NCBI GenBank assembly: GCA_963823495.1
Contig: CAWGLV010000001.1
Span: 930,001-994,000 of the forward strand
Length of the DNA stretch: 64,000 bases
DNA from: DATDAH01 sp963823495
Lineage (GTDB): Bacteria; Actinomycetota; Acidimicrobiia; Acidimicrobiales; DATDAH01
Direction of reading: 5' to 3'
This document shows positions 34,460 through 43,496 of the stretch, in pieces. A program made the translations under genes and the position numbers. Below the pieces are notes generated by a model. That model searched no databases and had not been told where the DNA came from. It saw only the letters and a list, made by a program, of their open reading frames with translations. Within the stretch, counting starts at the first letter, position 1. The number at the start of each line of letters is the position of its first letter.

Positions 34460-36637
34460 TCAGAACTCCACCGTCGAGGGTGGAGTCGTGTTCCAGGCGT
34501 TGGCGCGGTTGGCCAGTTGGTGGAGCATGCGCAGGAACTGGGCCCGGGTGATCGGGTCGTCGGGTCGGAAGGTGTCGTCGGCGAAGCCGTTGACCAGGTC
34601 GAAGCGCTTGGCCCAGTCCACGGCGTCATCGAGGTCCGACGGGCCGACCACGTCGGTGAAGGGGTGCTCGTAGGCCACGGGATCGCGGCCCGCCATCGCC
34701 CAGAGCCAACGGGTGGCGTCGCCCCGGGTCAACACCCCGTCGGGGGCGAAGGCCGTCGGCGCGGTGGTGGGATCATCGGCCTCGACCCAGCCCGCGTCGG
34801 CCACGGCGTCGAGGGCTCCGGCGTACCACTTGGACTCGTCGTCGTCGGTGAACGGGTCGTCGGCGGCGGTGGTGGGCCGGTCCATGGTGCGCCAGAGCCA
34901 GTTGACCCCCTGGATGCGCGTCACGCCGTCGTCGGGGCGGAACCGGTGGCCGGCGAAGCCGGTGGCGATGACGTGGAAGCGCGCCCACGTGATGGCGGCC
35001 CGGGCGAAGTGGCCGGCACGGACGTCGATGTAGGGCCGCAGACGGTGGAGCAGTTGGACCGCTTCACTGCGGCTCACGGGCGCGGCGCGCCCGAACGCGT
35101 TGCCCGGGACCAGGCCGTAGGCATCGGCCCAGTCGTAACCGGGGGCGTCGGCCACCCCGCCGGGTACGTCGAGGTATCCGTGGTCCACCGTGGGGTCCGG
35201 CCGGCCGGCATACCGCCAGAGCTGGAGCACGGCCTGCTGGCGGGTCACTCTGGCGTTGGCGCGGAACGCGCGGTTCGCGGTCATCCGCACGATGCGGAGG
35301 CCCCGGGCCCAGCGCAGAGCGGTGCGGTAGTAGGCGTTGGCGGGGACGTCGGTGAACCCGTGGGGCGAGTTGCCGGCCGGCGCCCCCGCTGAGCGCCACA
35401 GCCAGTAGACGTTGTCGGCCCGGTTCACGTTCAGGGTGGGGCCGAAGGTGCCGTCGAGGCGGGCGTCGACCACCCCGGCGGTCCGACCCCACCGCAGATG
35501 GGCGGCTCGTGGGTCACCGTTGGGCACGTCGAAGAACGGACCGACCGGCGGAGCCAGGGCGATGGCCTTGCTCCGGATGGCGCCGAGTTGGGTGTAGACG
35601 GTGTTGCCCGGGCACGAGGTCTGGCCGACGTTGCGGTGGCCCACGATGTTGGTCCGTGACGGACGGGAGCGGTGGAGCGAGAGCTTCCAGCCGAGGAACC
35701 GGCCGAGAGCCGTCACCGCGGTCGACGTCAGGCGGGCGTTGGTGCCGTCGCCGAGGTAGGCCACGCCGACGCTGCCCGTGTTGACGTTGCTGGCGTGGGC
35801 GCCGATCACCGGCCGGTAGAGGCTCCCGGCCCGACCCTCCCAGATCCGGCCGAACCGGTCGATCACGAAGTTGTACCCGATGTCGTCCCAGCCCCGCGAG
35901 TTCTGGTGGTAGGCCTGGATCGACCGCAGCATCGAGGGGACCTGGGACCCCGAGTAGCCGTTGCCGTTGACGGTGTGGTGGATGACCGCCCGCCGGAGCC
36001 GGTTGGCCGTGTCGACCGAACCCCGGTACGGCGCGGCACCCCAGGCGCTGCGGGAGCGCACCGTCGGGATCCGGTAGCCGGCGGCTTCTGCACCTCCCAC
36101 GGACTCCGTGGCGGGAGGTGCGGATTCGCTGAGCGGTCCACCGCCGGGTACCGCGGCGTCGCGGACCAGGTGCACCCGGAGGTCGGTCGTACCGGCGGGG
36201 AGGCTGAGTTGGAAGCCCTCGCCGGCCCCCACCCACACCGGGTCGCTCGCCGGGCGGTTGGCCTCGCCGGTGCCCCGGTCGGGTCCGTGGTCGGCGTCGG
36301 CCGTGGTCTCGGCGAGGGGGAACCATCTGGTCCACCGGCCGTCGAGGAGCACCCGCACCCGTCCGGGCGCCGCCGAGGGCGAGCTGTAGCTGGCCCCGAT
36401 CATGGTGAACGTGTCGACCGCCCGGGCGCCGCCGACCGCGCGGGCAACGCCGCTCTCGACGCCCGGCCGGGACGTCTCGACCGTCTCGAGGGGGATCGAC
36501 ATCGACTCGACGGTCGTCTCGTGGCCCGTCGGCGAGGAGGTGGGTTCGGTCTCCGCCCCGGCGCCGGTCGGCAGACCAGTGGTCAGCAGGGCCGTGATCA
36601 CACCGGACAGGGCCAAGAGACGTCGGGTCTTCATCAT
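34460..36637 (-). CDS. secreted N-acetylmuramoyl-L-alanine amidase with six SLH-like repeats
   Basis: 725 residues: Sec signal peptide (about 1-29), a beta-rich domain (about 60-180), an amidase-2/PGRP domain (about 195-380) with zinc ligands in VIHHTVNGNGY and GHRNVGQTSCPGN, then about 340 residues comprising six repeats of S-layer-homology type (for example FTDVPANAYYRTALRWARG, and finally PFTDVVGPSDLDDAVDWAK). It cleaves the amide between muramic acid and peptide, and the SLH array would bind secondary cell-wall polymer. Three SLH units are usual, so six is notable. ATG 36637 has GGAG upstream; the next codon is also ATG. Confidence 0.92.
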   Translation of the reverse strand: MMKTRRLLALSGVITALLTTGLPTGAGAETEPTSSPTGHETTVESMSIPLETVETSRPGVESGVARAVGGARAVDTFTMIGASYSSPSAAPGRVRVLLDGRWTRWFPLAETTADADHGPDRGTGEANRPASDPVWVGAGEGFQLSLPAGTTDLRVHLVRDAAVPGGGPLSESAPPATESVGGAEAAGYRIPTVRSRSAWGAAPYRGSVDTANRLRRAVIHHTVNGNGYSGSQVPSMLRSIQAYHQNSRGWDDIGYNFVIDRFGRIWEGRAGSLYRPVIGAHASNVNTGSVGVAYLGDGTNARLTSTAVTALGRFLGWKLSLHRSRPSRTNIVGHRNVGQTSCPGNTVYTQLGAIRSKAIALAPPVGPFFDVPNGDPRAAHLRWGRTAGVVDARLDGTFGPTLNVNRADNVYWLWRSAGAPAGNSPHGFTDVPANAYYRTALRWARGLRIVRMTANRAFRANARVTRQQAVLQLWRYAGRPDPTVDHGYLDVPGGVADAPGYDWADAYGLVPGNAFGRAAPVSRSEAVQLLHRLRPYIDVRAGHFARAAITWARFHVIATGFAGHRFRPDDGVTRIQGVNWLWRTMDRPTTAADDPFTDDDESKWYAGALDAVADAGWVEADDPTTAPTAFAPDGVLTRGDATRWLWAMAGRDPVAYEHPFTDVVGPSDLDDAVDWAKRFDLVNGFADDTFRPDDPITRAQFLRMLHQLANRANAWNTTPPSTVEF

Positions 36638-36752
36638 GGGGAGGCTCCGGAGCGGCAGGGGAACGCGTGCGGCGCGACGTTGTCCGGACGTCGCTGCCGA
36701 CGAGCGTAGTGGGCGGGCCACCGGGCGACCGATCACTCGGGGCCCGGGCCGG

Positions 36753-37829
36753 TCAGGGCCCCGGCGGGTCAGCCGGGGTCGTCGGCCGCGGCCGGCGACC
36801 GGCGATCAGGACGGTGGCGCCGATCGCCAGCGCGGCGGCTCCTACGGCGATGGCGCCGACCGCAGCCGGTGGGAGACCGCCGTCGCCGTCCCCCGGTCGG
36901 GGGACCGGCGCACCCCCGGCGCCGCGACCACCGGCCTGGGCCACCGCGGTGGCGGCGTCGACGGTTCCCGCGCCCAGCGCGGGATCGCCGTCGGGGTTCC
37001 GAGCCGTGCCCACCAGCAGATCGGCGACCTCGTCGGGAGTGAGGCCCTGGGCGACCAGCAGGGCGGCGGACCCGGCCACCAGCGCGGTCGCCGGCCCCGG
37101 GCCGTCCTGGGCCTCGTAGCCGCCGGTGCCCTCGGGCCAGGTGGCCGACGGCTCGAGGGGGGCCGGACCGAGGACATCGGCGGCCGGCACGGTGACCACT
37201 CCGGGCTCGACCGGGCCGTCACCGCCGGCGCCGACCGCGAGGACCGGCAGGTCCTCGGGCGGCGCCGTGCCGGCAACGGTGCCCAGCACGACGACCACGC
37301 CGGCGTCGGCGGCGTCCTCGATGGAGGGCCGGACCGAGTCGTCGGTGGCGACCGCGAGGTTCTCGGTGGTCCCGCCGAGCGTGAGGGCGATCACCCGCGC
37401 CCCGGCCTCGGTCGCCGCGGCTATGCCGGTGGCCAGCGTGTCGGGATCCACCGCGCCCCGGTCGTCGAGGACGTCCAGGGCCAGGATCTCCGCATCGGGG
37501 GCGGCGCCGGCGATCCCGACACCGTTGTCGGTGACGGCCGCGGCCACACCGGCGCTGTGGGTCCCGGTGCCCCACGGGTCGCTGGCGGCACCGCCGTCGC
37601 GGAGGTGATCGGCGAGGTCGGGGTGGTCGGCCGCGACGCCGGAGTCGAGGACGGCGACGCGCACGCCCTCAGCGGTGGAGGTGGCCCAGGCCTCCGGGAG
37701 GCCCAGCGCGGCGAGGGAGGACTGCTGGTCCAGCAGGGGGTCGTCGGTGGCGGGGGACTGGGCGGCGGTCGGGCGGGCCGCAAGGACCAGTACCGCCGCC
37801 GTCAGCAGGAACCGACCGACGACGCTCAG
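36753..37829 (-). CDS. subtilase-fold membrane protein lacking the catalytic serine; CTG start proposed
   Basis: 358 residues from a proposed CTG at 37829: signal peptide SVVGRFLLTAAVLVLAARP, an S8 fold with aspartate in VAVLDSGVAADHPDL (Asp62) and histidine in GTGTHSAGVA (His91), and a C-terminal helix (about 322-345) followed by RRPRP. The serine motif GTSMA is replaced by GPGPATALVAG (Gly245 at the serine position), and the oxyanion asparagine region reads VVVVLGTVAG, so proteolysis is unlikely. The topology is that of mycosins. No ATG, GTG or TTG gives a sensible N-terminus; CTG overlaps the stop of the upstream 43-codon gene. Confidence 0.78.
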   Translation of the reverse strand: MSVVGRFLLTAAVLVLAARPTAAQSPATDDPLLDQQSSLAALGLPEAWATSTAEGVRVAVLDSGVAADHPDLADHLRDGGAASDPWGTGTHSAGVAAAVTDNGVGIAGAAPDAEILALDVLDDRGAVDPDTLATGIAAATEAGARVIALTLGGTTENLAVATDDSVRPSIEDAADAGVVVVLGTVAGTAPPEDLPVLAVGAGGDGPVEPGVVTVPAADVLGPAPLEPSATWPEGTGGYEAQDGPGPATALVAGSAALLVAQGLTPDEVADLLVGTARNPDGDPALGAGTVDAATAVAQAGGRGAGGAPVPRPGDGDGGLPPAAVGAIAVGAAALAIGATVLIAGRRPRPTTPADPPGP

Positions 37830-37957
37830 GCCGCGGCGCGGTCCTGGTCGGCCGTGTCGTGGTCGCGGAGGCTGGTGAGCACCCGCTCCCAGGTCAGTTC
37901 CCGGGCCAGCCAACGCAGGGCCTGTCGGGTCTCCGTGATCTTGATGAGTTCGTCCAC
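37826..37957 (-). CDS. candidate 43-residue protein, unrecognised
   Basis: Reads VDELIKITETRQALRWLARE and then 23 more residues to DQDRAAA, from GTG 37957. Codon use has the high third-position G/C of real genes, and the product is a Trp/Arg/Glu-rich amphipathic helix. There is no ribosome site, but a -10-like GATACT ends six bases before the GTG, suggesting a leaderless message. Its TGA overlaps the CTG proposed for the pseudo-subtilase, implying translational coupling. I recognise no family. The opposite and alternative frames show no better gene here. Confidence 0.55.
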   Translation of the reverse strand: MDELIKITETRQALRWLARELTWERVLTSLRDHDTADQDRAAA

Positions 37958-38003
37958 GGGACCAGTATCGGTACTTTCTTGCGTGCTCTGCACCTTTTAG
38001 GGC

Positions 38004-38019
38004 CGTGACTTGGGTCACA
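38004..38019. promoter_or_regulatory. CRP/GlxR-like palindrome
   Basis: On the minus strand TGTGAC-CCAA-GTCACG, matching the TGTGA-N6-TCACA consensus in nine of ten conserved positions. It lies about 47 bp upstream of the 43-codon gene and after the tail-anchored protein gene. A cAMP-receptor-type regulator could act here. Confidence 0.5.
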
Positions 38020-38041
38020 GAATCTGAAAATCCGATAAGCA

Positions 38042-38326
38042 CTATGTCCGTCGACGATGCCGCCAGAACAGCAGGGCGGCGAGCGCCCCGGCGAGGACGG
38101 CGACCAGGACCTTCGGGTCGGGTCCGGATGCCGCCGCCGGGGTCGGCGCCAGGGGCCGGGACGCGGGTGGAGGGGTGGGGGGCGACGCCCTGGGCCGGGG
38201 GACCGGGTCGACCTCGGCGCTCGGCGTCGGCGTGGCGGGTGAACCGAGCAGGTCGTCCACCGGGGCGGGACCGTCGGGCGCGGAAGGAGAGTGGGCGCGC
38301 TTCGCCTTGGGGTCATAGCCGGCCAT
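38042..38326 (-). CDS. Pro-rich tail-anchored small membrane protein
   Basis: 94 residues. A charged, proline-rich cytoplasmic region (about 1-68) is followed by one C-terminal helix (VLVAVLAGALAALLFW) and a basic RHRRRT tail, giving an N-in tail-anchored topology. Its ATG shares one base with the ParA stop (TGATG), so translation is coupled to ParA. No family is recognised. It may be a membrane anchor or partner for ParA, by context only. Confidence 0.8.
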   Translation of the reverse strand: MAGYDPKAKRAHSPSAPDGPAPVDDLLGSPATPTPSAEVDPVPRPRASPPTPPPASRPLAPTPAAASGPDPKVLVAVLAGALAALLFWRHRRRT

Positions 38327-39105
38327 CAGGCACCTCCCAGGACACGGACGAGGACGGCGTCGAACTCCTCACGGGCCTCGGCGGCCCCCGCCCTCGCACC
38401 GAGCTCGGCGAGCGGGAGGGACTGGGCGGCTGCCTCGGCGACCGCGGCGCGGAGGCGAATCGGTCCGGCGGCCAGCGACCCGAACTGCTCCTCGAGCTGG
38501 GCCTGCCAGTAGGTGGCGTCTCGGGTGCGTCCGAGGCGGTTGATGACCACCGCGCCCACCTCGAGCCCGGGGCGACGCAGGTCCCGGACCCGGGCCACGG
38601 TCCGGAGCATCTGCTCGACCCCGTCGGAGGCCCAGGCCGCGGGCTCGGTCACCACCAGCACGCGGTCGGCGGCCACCAGGGCGTTGACCGTGAGGAGTCC
38701 GAGACTCGGTGGGCAGTCCACCAACACGAGGTCATAGGTGGGGGCCACGCCGTCGAGCGCGTGGCGAAGTCGGTCCTGGGCGCCCACGGGGTCGGTGGCC
38801 AACTGCGGCTCCCGGGCGGCGAGGGCCGGTGAGCTGGGGGCGACCGCAGGCGGGGGCCCGGCCCCGTTGGGCCATCCGGAGGTCGTGATCACCTCGGCGA
38901 GCGCGCCGGTCCGGTCACCGGCCAGGGCGTCGTCGACAGTGCGGCCGGGGTCGCCGACACCGAGGCCGCTGGTGGCGTTGGCCTGCGGATCGAGGTCCAC
39001 CACGAGCACGGTCAGACCCCGGCGGGCGGCGGCGTCGGCGATGCCCAGGGTCACGGTGGTCTTGCCCACCCCACCTTTCTGGTTCGCAACGGCGACGACG
39101 GCCAT
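38326..39105 (-). CDS. orphan ParA/MinD-family ATPase
   Basis: 259 residues. Deviant Walker A NQKGGVGKTT near the N-terminus, VVDLDPQANATSGLG (Walker A'), and VLVDCPPSLGLLTVNALVAA (Walker B region) define a ParA-type dimerising ATPase. No ParB or parS-like cluster is visible, so chromosome partition is unlikely; positioning of a membrane or envelope complex is more plausible. ATG 39105 starts the first beta strand (MAVVAVANQ). It is coupled to a tail-anchored membrane protein and followed by the 43-codon gene and a mycosin-like pseudo-protease. ParA-like plus mycosin-like proteins recall type VII secretion loci, but no EccC, EsxA or other core gene is present. Confidence 0.9.
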   Translation of the reverse strand: MAVVAVANQKGGVGKTTVTLGIADAAARRGLTVLVVDLDPQANATSGLGVGDPGRTVDDALAGDRTGALAEVITTSGWPNGAGPPPAVAPSSPALAAREPQLATDPVGAQDRLRHALDGVAPTYDLVLVDCPPSLGLLTVNALVAADRVLVVTEPAAWASDGVEQMLRTVARVRDLRRPGLEVGAVVINRLGRTRDATYWQAQLEEQFGSLAAGPIRLRAAVAEAAAQSLPLAELGARAGAAEAREEFDAVLVRVLGGA

Positions 39106-39186
39106 GCCTCCGACGGTACTCCCGGCGCCGGCAGGCCGTCCGGATGCATCCCGGCGGACCGTGGTGAGCACCTACGCTTCCCGCTC

Positions 39187-41108
39187 GTGACCAGGGTCCT
39201 GGGAGGTCTCCTCACCGTCGTCCTGGTGGCGTCGGCCTGCGCGGGCGATGGCGGTGGACCGGCGGCCCCGCCGGTGCCGGCCGTGGACCGCTGCGACTGG
39301 CCGATGTGGGGCTACGGCCCGGCGCGAACCTTCGCCACCCCCTGCCCGACCGCCATCTCGCCGGAAACGGTCGGTGCCCTGCAGCGGGTGTGGTTCCATG
39401 CCACCGACGATGTGGTGACCGCCACACCGGCGGTCGTCGACGACACCGTCTACACCGGGGACTGGTCCGGGGTGGTCTACGCCCTCGATCGGGCCACCGG
39501 TGACGAGCGATGGCGGTTCCAGACCGTGGAGCACCGCAACGTCTATTCCGGTCAGATCGTCTCCAGCCCCGCCGTGGCCGATGTCGACGACGAGCGCCTG
39601 GTCTTCATCGGGGCGGGCAAGACGATGTATGCCCTCCGGGCCGCCGACGGCACCGAGCGGTGGCGCCACGAGCTGGGCGAGGCGGGCGACCTCGACGAGC
39701 CCACCGAGATCGAGTCGTCGCCGGTCGTCGTCGACGATCTCGTCATCGTGGGCTACGACGTCCACAACACGCCGGGCTACCGGGCGGGCCTGCGGGCCTT
39801 CGACGCCCGGACGGGGGCGCTGGTGTGGGACGTCGACCTCGACCCGCGGGAGGGCGGGCCGCGGAGCCGACGGGGTGTGTCGACGTCTGGTCCTCGCCTT
39901 CGGTCGACGTGGCCAGGGGCCTCGTGTTCGCCGGTACCGGCAACTGCCCGTCCTCGCCCGAGGGGTGGGGGGACTACACCGAGGCCCTCTTGGCCGTCGA
40001 CCTCGAGGGCAACCCCGTGTGGAGCTATCAGCCCCACGAGCCCAACAACGACGATCTCGACTTCGCCGGGGCCCCCAACCTCTTCCGCATCGATGACCGG
40101 GATGTGGTCGGTCTCGGCAACAAGGACGGCACCTACTACGTGGTGGACCGGGAGTCGGGTGAGCCGGTCTGGAACACCGAGGCCACCGAGCCGGGCCTCG
40201 AGCAGGAGGGGTCGAACTTCTCCACGGGCGGATTCATCGGCGGCACCGCGGTGAGCGGCGGCATCGTGGCGGGCGGGACCGGGGTCGGTCCCTGTCCCTG
40301 TGTCCACGGCATCGATGCCGTCACCGGTGAGATCCTCTGGCAGAACGAGGAACCGGCGGCGACCTACGCCTCGGCGGCCGTGGCGGGCGGGGTCCTCTTC
40401 CTCGGGGGGAACGACTTCACGCTGCGGGCTCTCGACCTGGCCACGGGCGAGATCCTCTGGTCAGAGGCGATGCAGGGGGCGGTGTCGGGCGGGGCCGTGA
40501 TCGCCGGGGACGACCTCTTCGCGGTGGCGGGCATACGCGAGCCGGGGCTGGACGAACGCTCCGAGACCAGCGGCGTGTACCGGTTCTCCCCCGCCGAGGA
40601 CACGACCCCGCCGCCGACCTCCCCGACGACGACGGCGGCCACCGGTGAGGCGGTGACGGCCCTCGAGCCGGTCGGCCTGCCCTGCACGAACGAACCCTGT
40701 CCGGTCGACTTCGAGATCAACGCCCCACCCCCGGGGACACAGCCGGAGGTCTTCGTGGCCCTCGGGGCCGATCCCCTCGTCGTCGAGGTCACCGCCCGCG
40801 ACCTGGGGGCACCGGAGGACTGGGTCCGGGGCGGATCGGCGGCGTCCCGGGTCGGGGCCACCCGCTTCGGGGTGTTCCTCTCCGCCCGCGACGACGACCC
40901 GTTCGGCGGTGGTGGGCTGGTGTGCAGTTGGGCCGAGGGCGAGGACGGCTGCACCGGGACCGCGATCCCCCGTCACGCGGCCTCGTACAACCGTCTGAGC
41001 GTCCTGGCCATCGTGGACGAGGTCACCGAGCCCACCCTGTCGGACGGCGCCGACCGCCTGGTGCGCACGTTGAGCTTCGACCCGCCGTTGCGGGCCGTGG
41101 AACCGTAG
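39187..41108 (+). CDS. PQQ-type beta-propeller lipoprotein, frameshifted
   Basis: Lipoprotein signal (LLTVVLVASAC) followed by a multi-blade propeller with repeated blade ends such as VYALDRATGDERWRFQ, FDARTGALVWDVDLD, GIDAVTGEILWQNEEP and ALDLATGEILWSEAM, as in PQQ-dependent or BamB-like propellers, then a C-terminal domain of about 150 residues. The frame breaks near 39857: adding one G to GGG at 39856-39858 reads DPREGGAAEPTGCVDVWSSP and restores one protein of about 640 residues. There is no clear catalytic site for alcohol oxidation, so a structural or binding role is possible. It is the first gene of an operon ending in PBP1A and a pseudo-HtrA. Confidence 0.85.
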
Positions 41109-41132
41109 GGTTCGTCGCGAGGGGGAGACGGC

Positions 41133-42359
41133 ATGCGAGTGCGACGAGAGGTGGTGGCGCTGGCGTTGCTGGTCCTGCTCGCGGCGGCCTGCAGCGACGA
41201 CGCCGACACGAGCACCGAGGACGCCCGGGCGACGGGGGCGGGCGAGGACGCCGCGACGACCACGTCGCCGGCCGAGGACCGACTCCCCGACGACGTCGTG
41301 GTCTTCAACGGCCAAGGCAACAACCTCGACGCGTACAGCACCGGGGACCCGAGCGAGACCCAGCGGGTGATCACCACGGCGGCCGAGGACCCCGACGGTC
41401 TCGACATCAACGCCCAGATCTGCTTCTTCCCGGACGGGTCGGGCCGCTTCATCGCCGGTGAGGACACGGGTCAACCCGACCCGCCCGCGGGGTGGGGCAT
41501 CTTCCAGCTCCGGGGCGCGGCCATCGGCGACCTGGAGGCCGAACAGATCGGCAAGCTGACGCCGACGTACCAGGCGGGGGCCCAGCCCGAGAACTACGGC
41601 TGTGGCGTCCTGTCGGATGGTCGAATCGTGACCTCCGACCTCGGTGGCCAGGCGCCGGGGGACCCGGGCAACGGCCAGTTCATCGTGTGGTTCGGCAGCC
41701 CGGAGGGAACCGGCCAGACCTACTGCAAGGTCGACGTGGCGATCGCCACGGCCCAGAGCCTCCTGGTCGGCGCCGACGACGAGGTCTACGTGGTGTCCGC
41801 CCGTCCCCCGACATCCGGGGTCTGGCGCTACACCGATCTCCCCACCTCCGCCGATGCAGCGGGGGGCTGCGGAGGCACCGACGCCACCGGAGCGCCCCTG
41901 GCCGACGCGGTGACCGCGGAGCTCGTCCTGGCGCCCGGGGCCGACGACATCCTGTCGCCGGCCGGGATCGCCTCGTCCCCCGACGGGGGCTACTACCTGT
42001 CCAGCGTCATCACCGGGGTCATCAACGAGTACGACGAGGACTGGGCCTTCCTCCGCACGATCCTGGCGCCGCCCGCGGGTGAGGCCATCGGGGCCGACAC
42101 CTCGCTGTCCACCGGCACCCCCTTGGGCATCGGGGTCACCCCCGACGGGACGGTCTACTACGCGGACATCGGGATCGTGAACGACCCCGAGGACGGGTTC
42201 GGCCCCGGCGACGGCACCGGAACGGTGCGTCGGATCCGATTCGTGGGCGGCGAGCCCCAGCCCCCTGAGACCGTGGCCGAGGGGCTGGCGTTTCCCGACG
42301 GGATCGGGGTGTACGTCCCCGGCGGCGGGGCGGCCGCCGGAGGTCCGAGCCCGGCGTAA
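41133..42359 (+). CDS. secreted propeller-like lipoprotein, unknown function
   Basis: 408 residues. A signal peptide with lipobox LLAAAC (cysteine about 20) is followed by an acidic linker and a domain with SMP-30/gluconolactonase-like strands (DGRIVTSDLGG, AGIASSPDGGYYLSSVITG, GIGVTPDGTVYYADIG), suggesting a six-bladed propeller. Four cysteines (ICFFPD, YGCGVL, YCKVDV, GGCGGT) may form disulfides outside the membrane. It lies 24 bp after the PQQ-type gene with a purine-rich ribosome site (GAGGGGGAG), same operon. The enzymatic reaction is not predictable. Confidence 0.82.
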   Translation: MRVRREVVALALLVLLAAACSDDADTSTEDARATGAGEDAATTTSPAEDRLPDDVVVFNGQGNNLDAYSTGDPSETQRVITTAAEDPDGLDINAQICFFPDGSGRFIAGEDTGQPDPPAGWGIFQLRGAAIGDLEAEQIGKLTPTYQAGAQPENYGCGVLSDGRIVTSDLGGQAPGDPGNGQFIVWFGSPEGTGQTYCKVDVAIATAQSLLVGADDEVYVVSARPPTSGVWRYTDLPTSADAAGGCGGTDATGAPLADAVTAELVLAPGADDILSPAGIASSPDGGYYLSSVITGVINEYDEDWAFLRTILAPPAGEAIGADTSLSTGTPLGIGVTPDGTVYYADIGIVNDPEDGFGPGDGTGTVRRIRFVGGEPQPPETVAEGLAFPDGIGVYVPGGGAAAGGPSPA

Positions 42360-42392
42360 CCTGCAGAGTGGCCCCCACCTGCCGATGGGTGG

Positions 42393-43496
42393 GTGATGGC
42401 CCAGCCGCCGAAAGCCGGGGCTTCGACCCGACGCGCCGCGCGCGTCGTGCCGGTCGCCGTGTGCATCGCCCTCCTCGGCGCGCTCGTCGCGGGCTGTTCC
42501 TCCCCGACATCGGAGGCGGCACCACCCTCTTCCACCCCCCGCCAGCGGCCGATCGTCGCCCCCGAGCCCCTCCCGGACACCCGGCACGTCTCCCTGGCGC
42601 CGGTCACCGGGACCCGGGGCGGGTTCCCCGTCAGCGTCCGCGGGGGCGACCTCGTGCTGGGAGGCACGGTGCGGGGCCCCGACGGTCCCGTCGCCGGTGC
42701 CACCGTGCTGCTCGAGCGCTTCGTGGGTCAGTCCTCGGGTTCCCTCCGGGTCCGTACCGACCCCGCCGGGAGGTGGCGGGCCATCGACGTGCACGGCGGC
42801 CGCTATCGGTTCCGGGCCTGGCGGGCCCCCGACCTGGCCATGGCCTCCTCCCAACTGCGGTTCTTCGCGGCCGACGCCGTGGTGGCCCTCCGACTCGGGG
42901 TCGATCGCTACGACGGCGCGGACGTCACCGGGGGCGTCGACGACCGCGACCCCGTCGTCGGGGGCAGGGCCACCGTCACCGCCCTGGCCACCCGCCAGCA
43001 GGTCGACGGCGACGGCATCATCACCTCGAGCCCGGCCTCCGGCCGCGACGCCCGCGTCACCTCGTTCGGCCCCTGGCGCCTGAACGGCGTGCGCACCGCG
43101 GTGATCGACGCCGCCGGGCGGGTGGCCTGGACCTTCGCCTGTCAAGCCCCGGGATCGGTGTCGGCCCGCATCGAGGCGTTGGGCCTCGAGACGACGATCT
43201 CGGCCACCTGTGTGGAGGTCGTCGTGGCCGAGCCGACGGTCGACCCCCCGGAACCGGACCTCCCGATCGGCGCGTCGTTCACCCCGCCCTACCGCGGCCC
43301 CATCCCGTCGGGGACCTACACGGTCATCGACGATCCGGGGACCTGCGTCCTGACCTACGAGGCCTGGACCGGTACGGGCTGGGATCGGGCCCGGCGCACG
43401 GTGACCGGCACCGGCGTCATCGTCCTCCCGGCGATCGCCCGCGACCTCGAGGCCCTCGGTGACTCGCCCGCCTGCACCTACGAGCGGACGTCATGA
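42393..43496 (+). CDS. lipoprotein with carboxypeptidase-regulatory-like domain
   Basis: 367 residues. A signal sequence (VVPVAVCIALLGALVAGC) ends in a lipidation cysteine near residue 35. A beta-sandwich of the carboxypeptidase regulatory-like (transthyretin-type) kind follows: GGTVRGPDGPVAGATVLLER. The remainder is beta-rich with paired cysteines and no recognised enzyme motif. The start is GTG 42393 or the following ATG. The stop overlaps the PBP1A start (ATGA), so it is probably coupled to cell-wall synthesis. Confidence 0.82.
   Translation: MMAQPPKAGASTRRAARVVPVAVCIALLGALVAGCSSPTSEAAPPSSTPRQRPIVAPEPLPDTRHVSLAPVTGTRGGFPVSVRGGDLVLGGTVRGPDGPVAGATVLLERFVGQSSGSLRVRTDPAGRWRAIDVHGGRYRFRAWRAPDLAMASSQLRFFAADAVVALRLGVDRYDGADVTGGVDDRDPVVGGRATVTALATRQQVDGDGIITSSPASGRDARVTSFGPWRLNGVRTAVIDAAGRVAWTFACQAPGSVSARIEALGLETTISATCVEVVVAEPTVDPPEPDLPIGASFTPPYRGPIPSGTYTVIDDPGTCVLTYEAWTGTGWDRARRTVTGTGVIVLPAIARDLEALGDSPACTYERTS

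Noticed and set aside
37894..38316. Longer open frame on the minus strand across the gap between the tail-anchored protein and pseudo-subtilase
   Set aside because: It is Pro/Arg-rich, out of frame with the supported genes and lacks a ribosome site; the 43-codon frame fits better.
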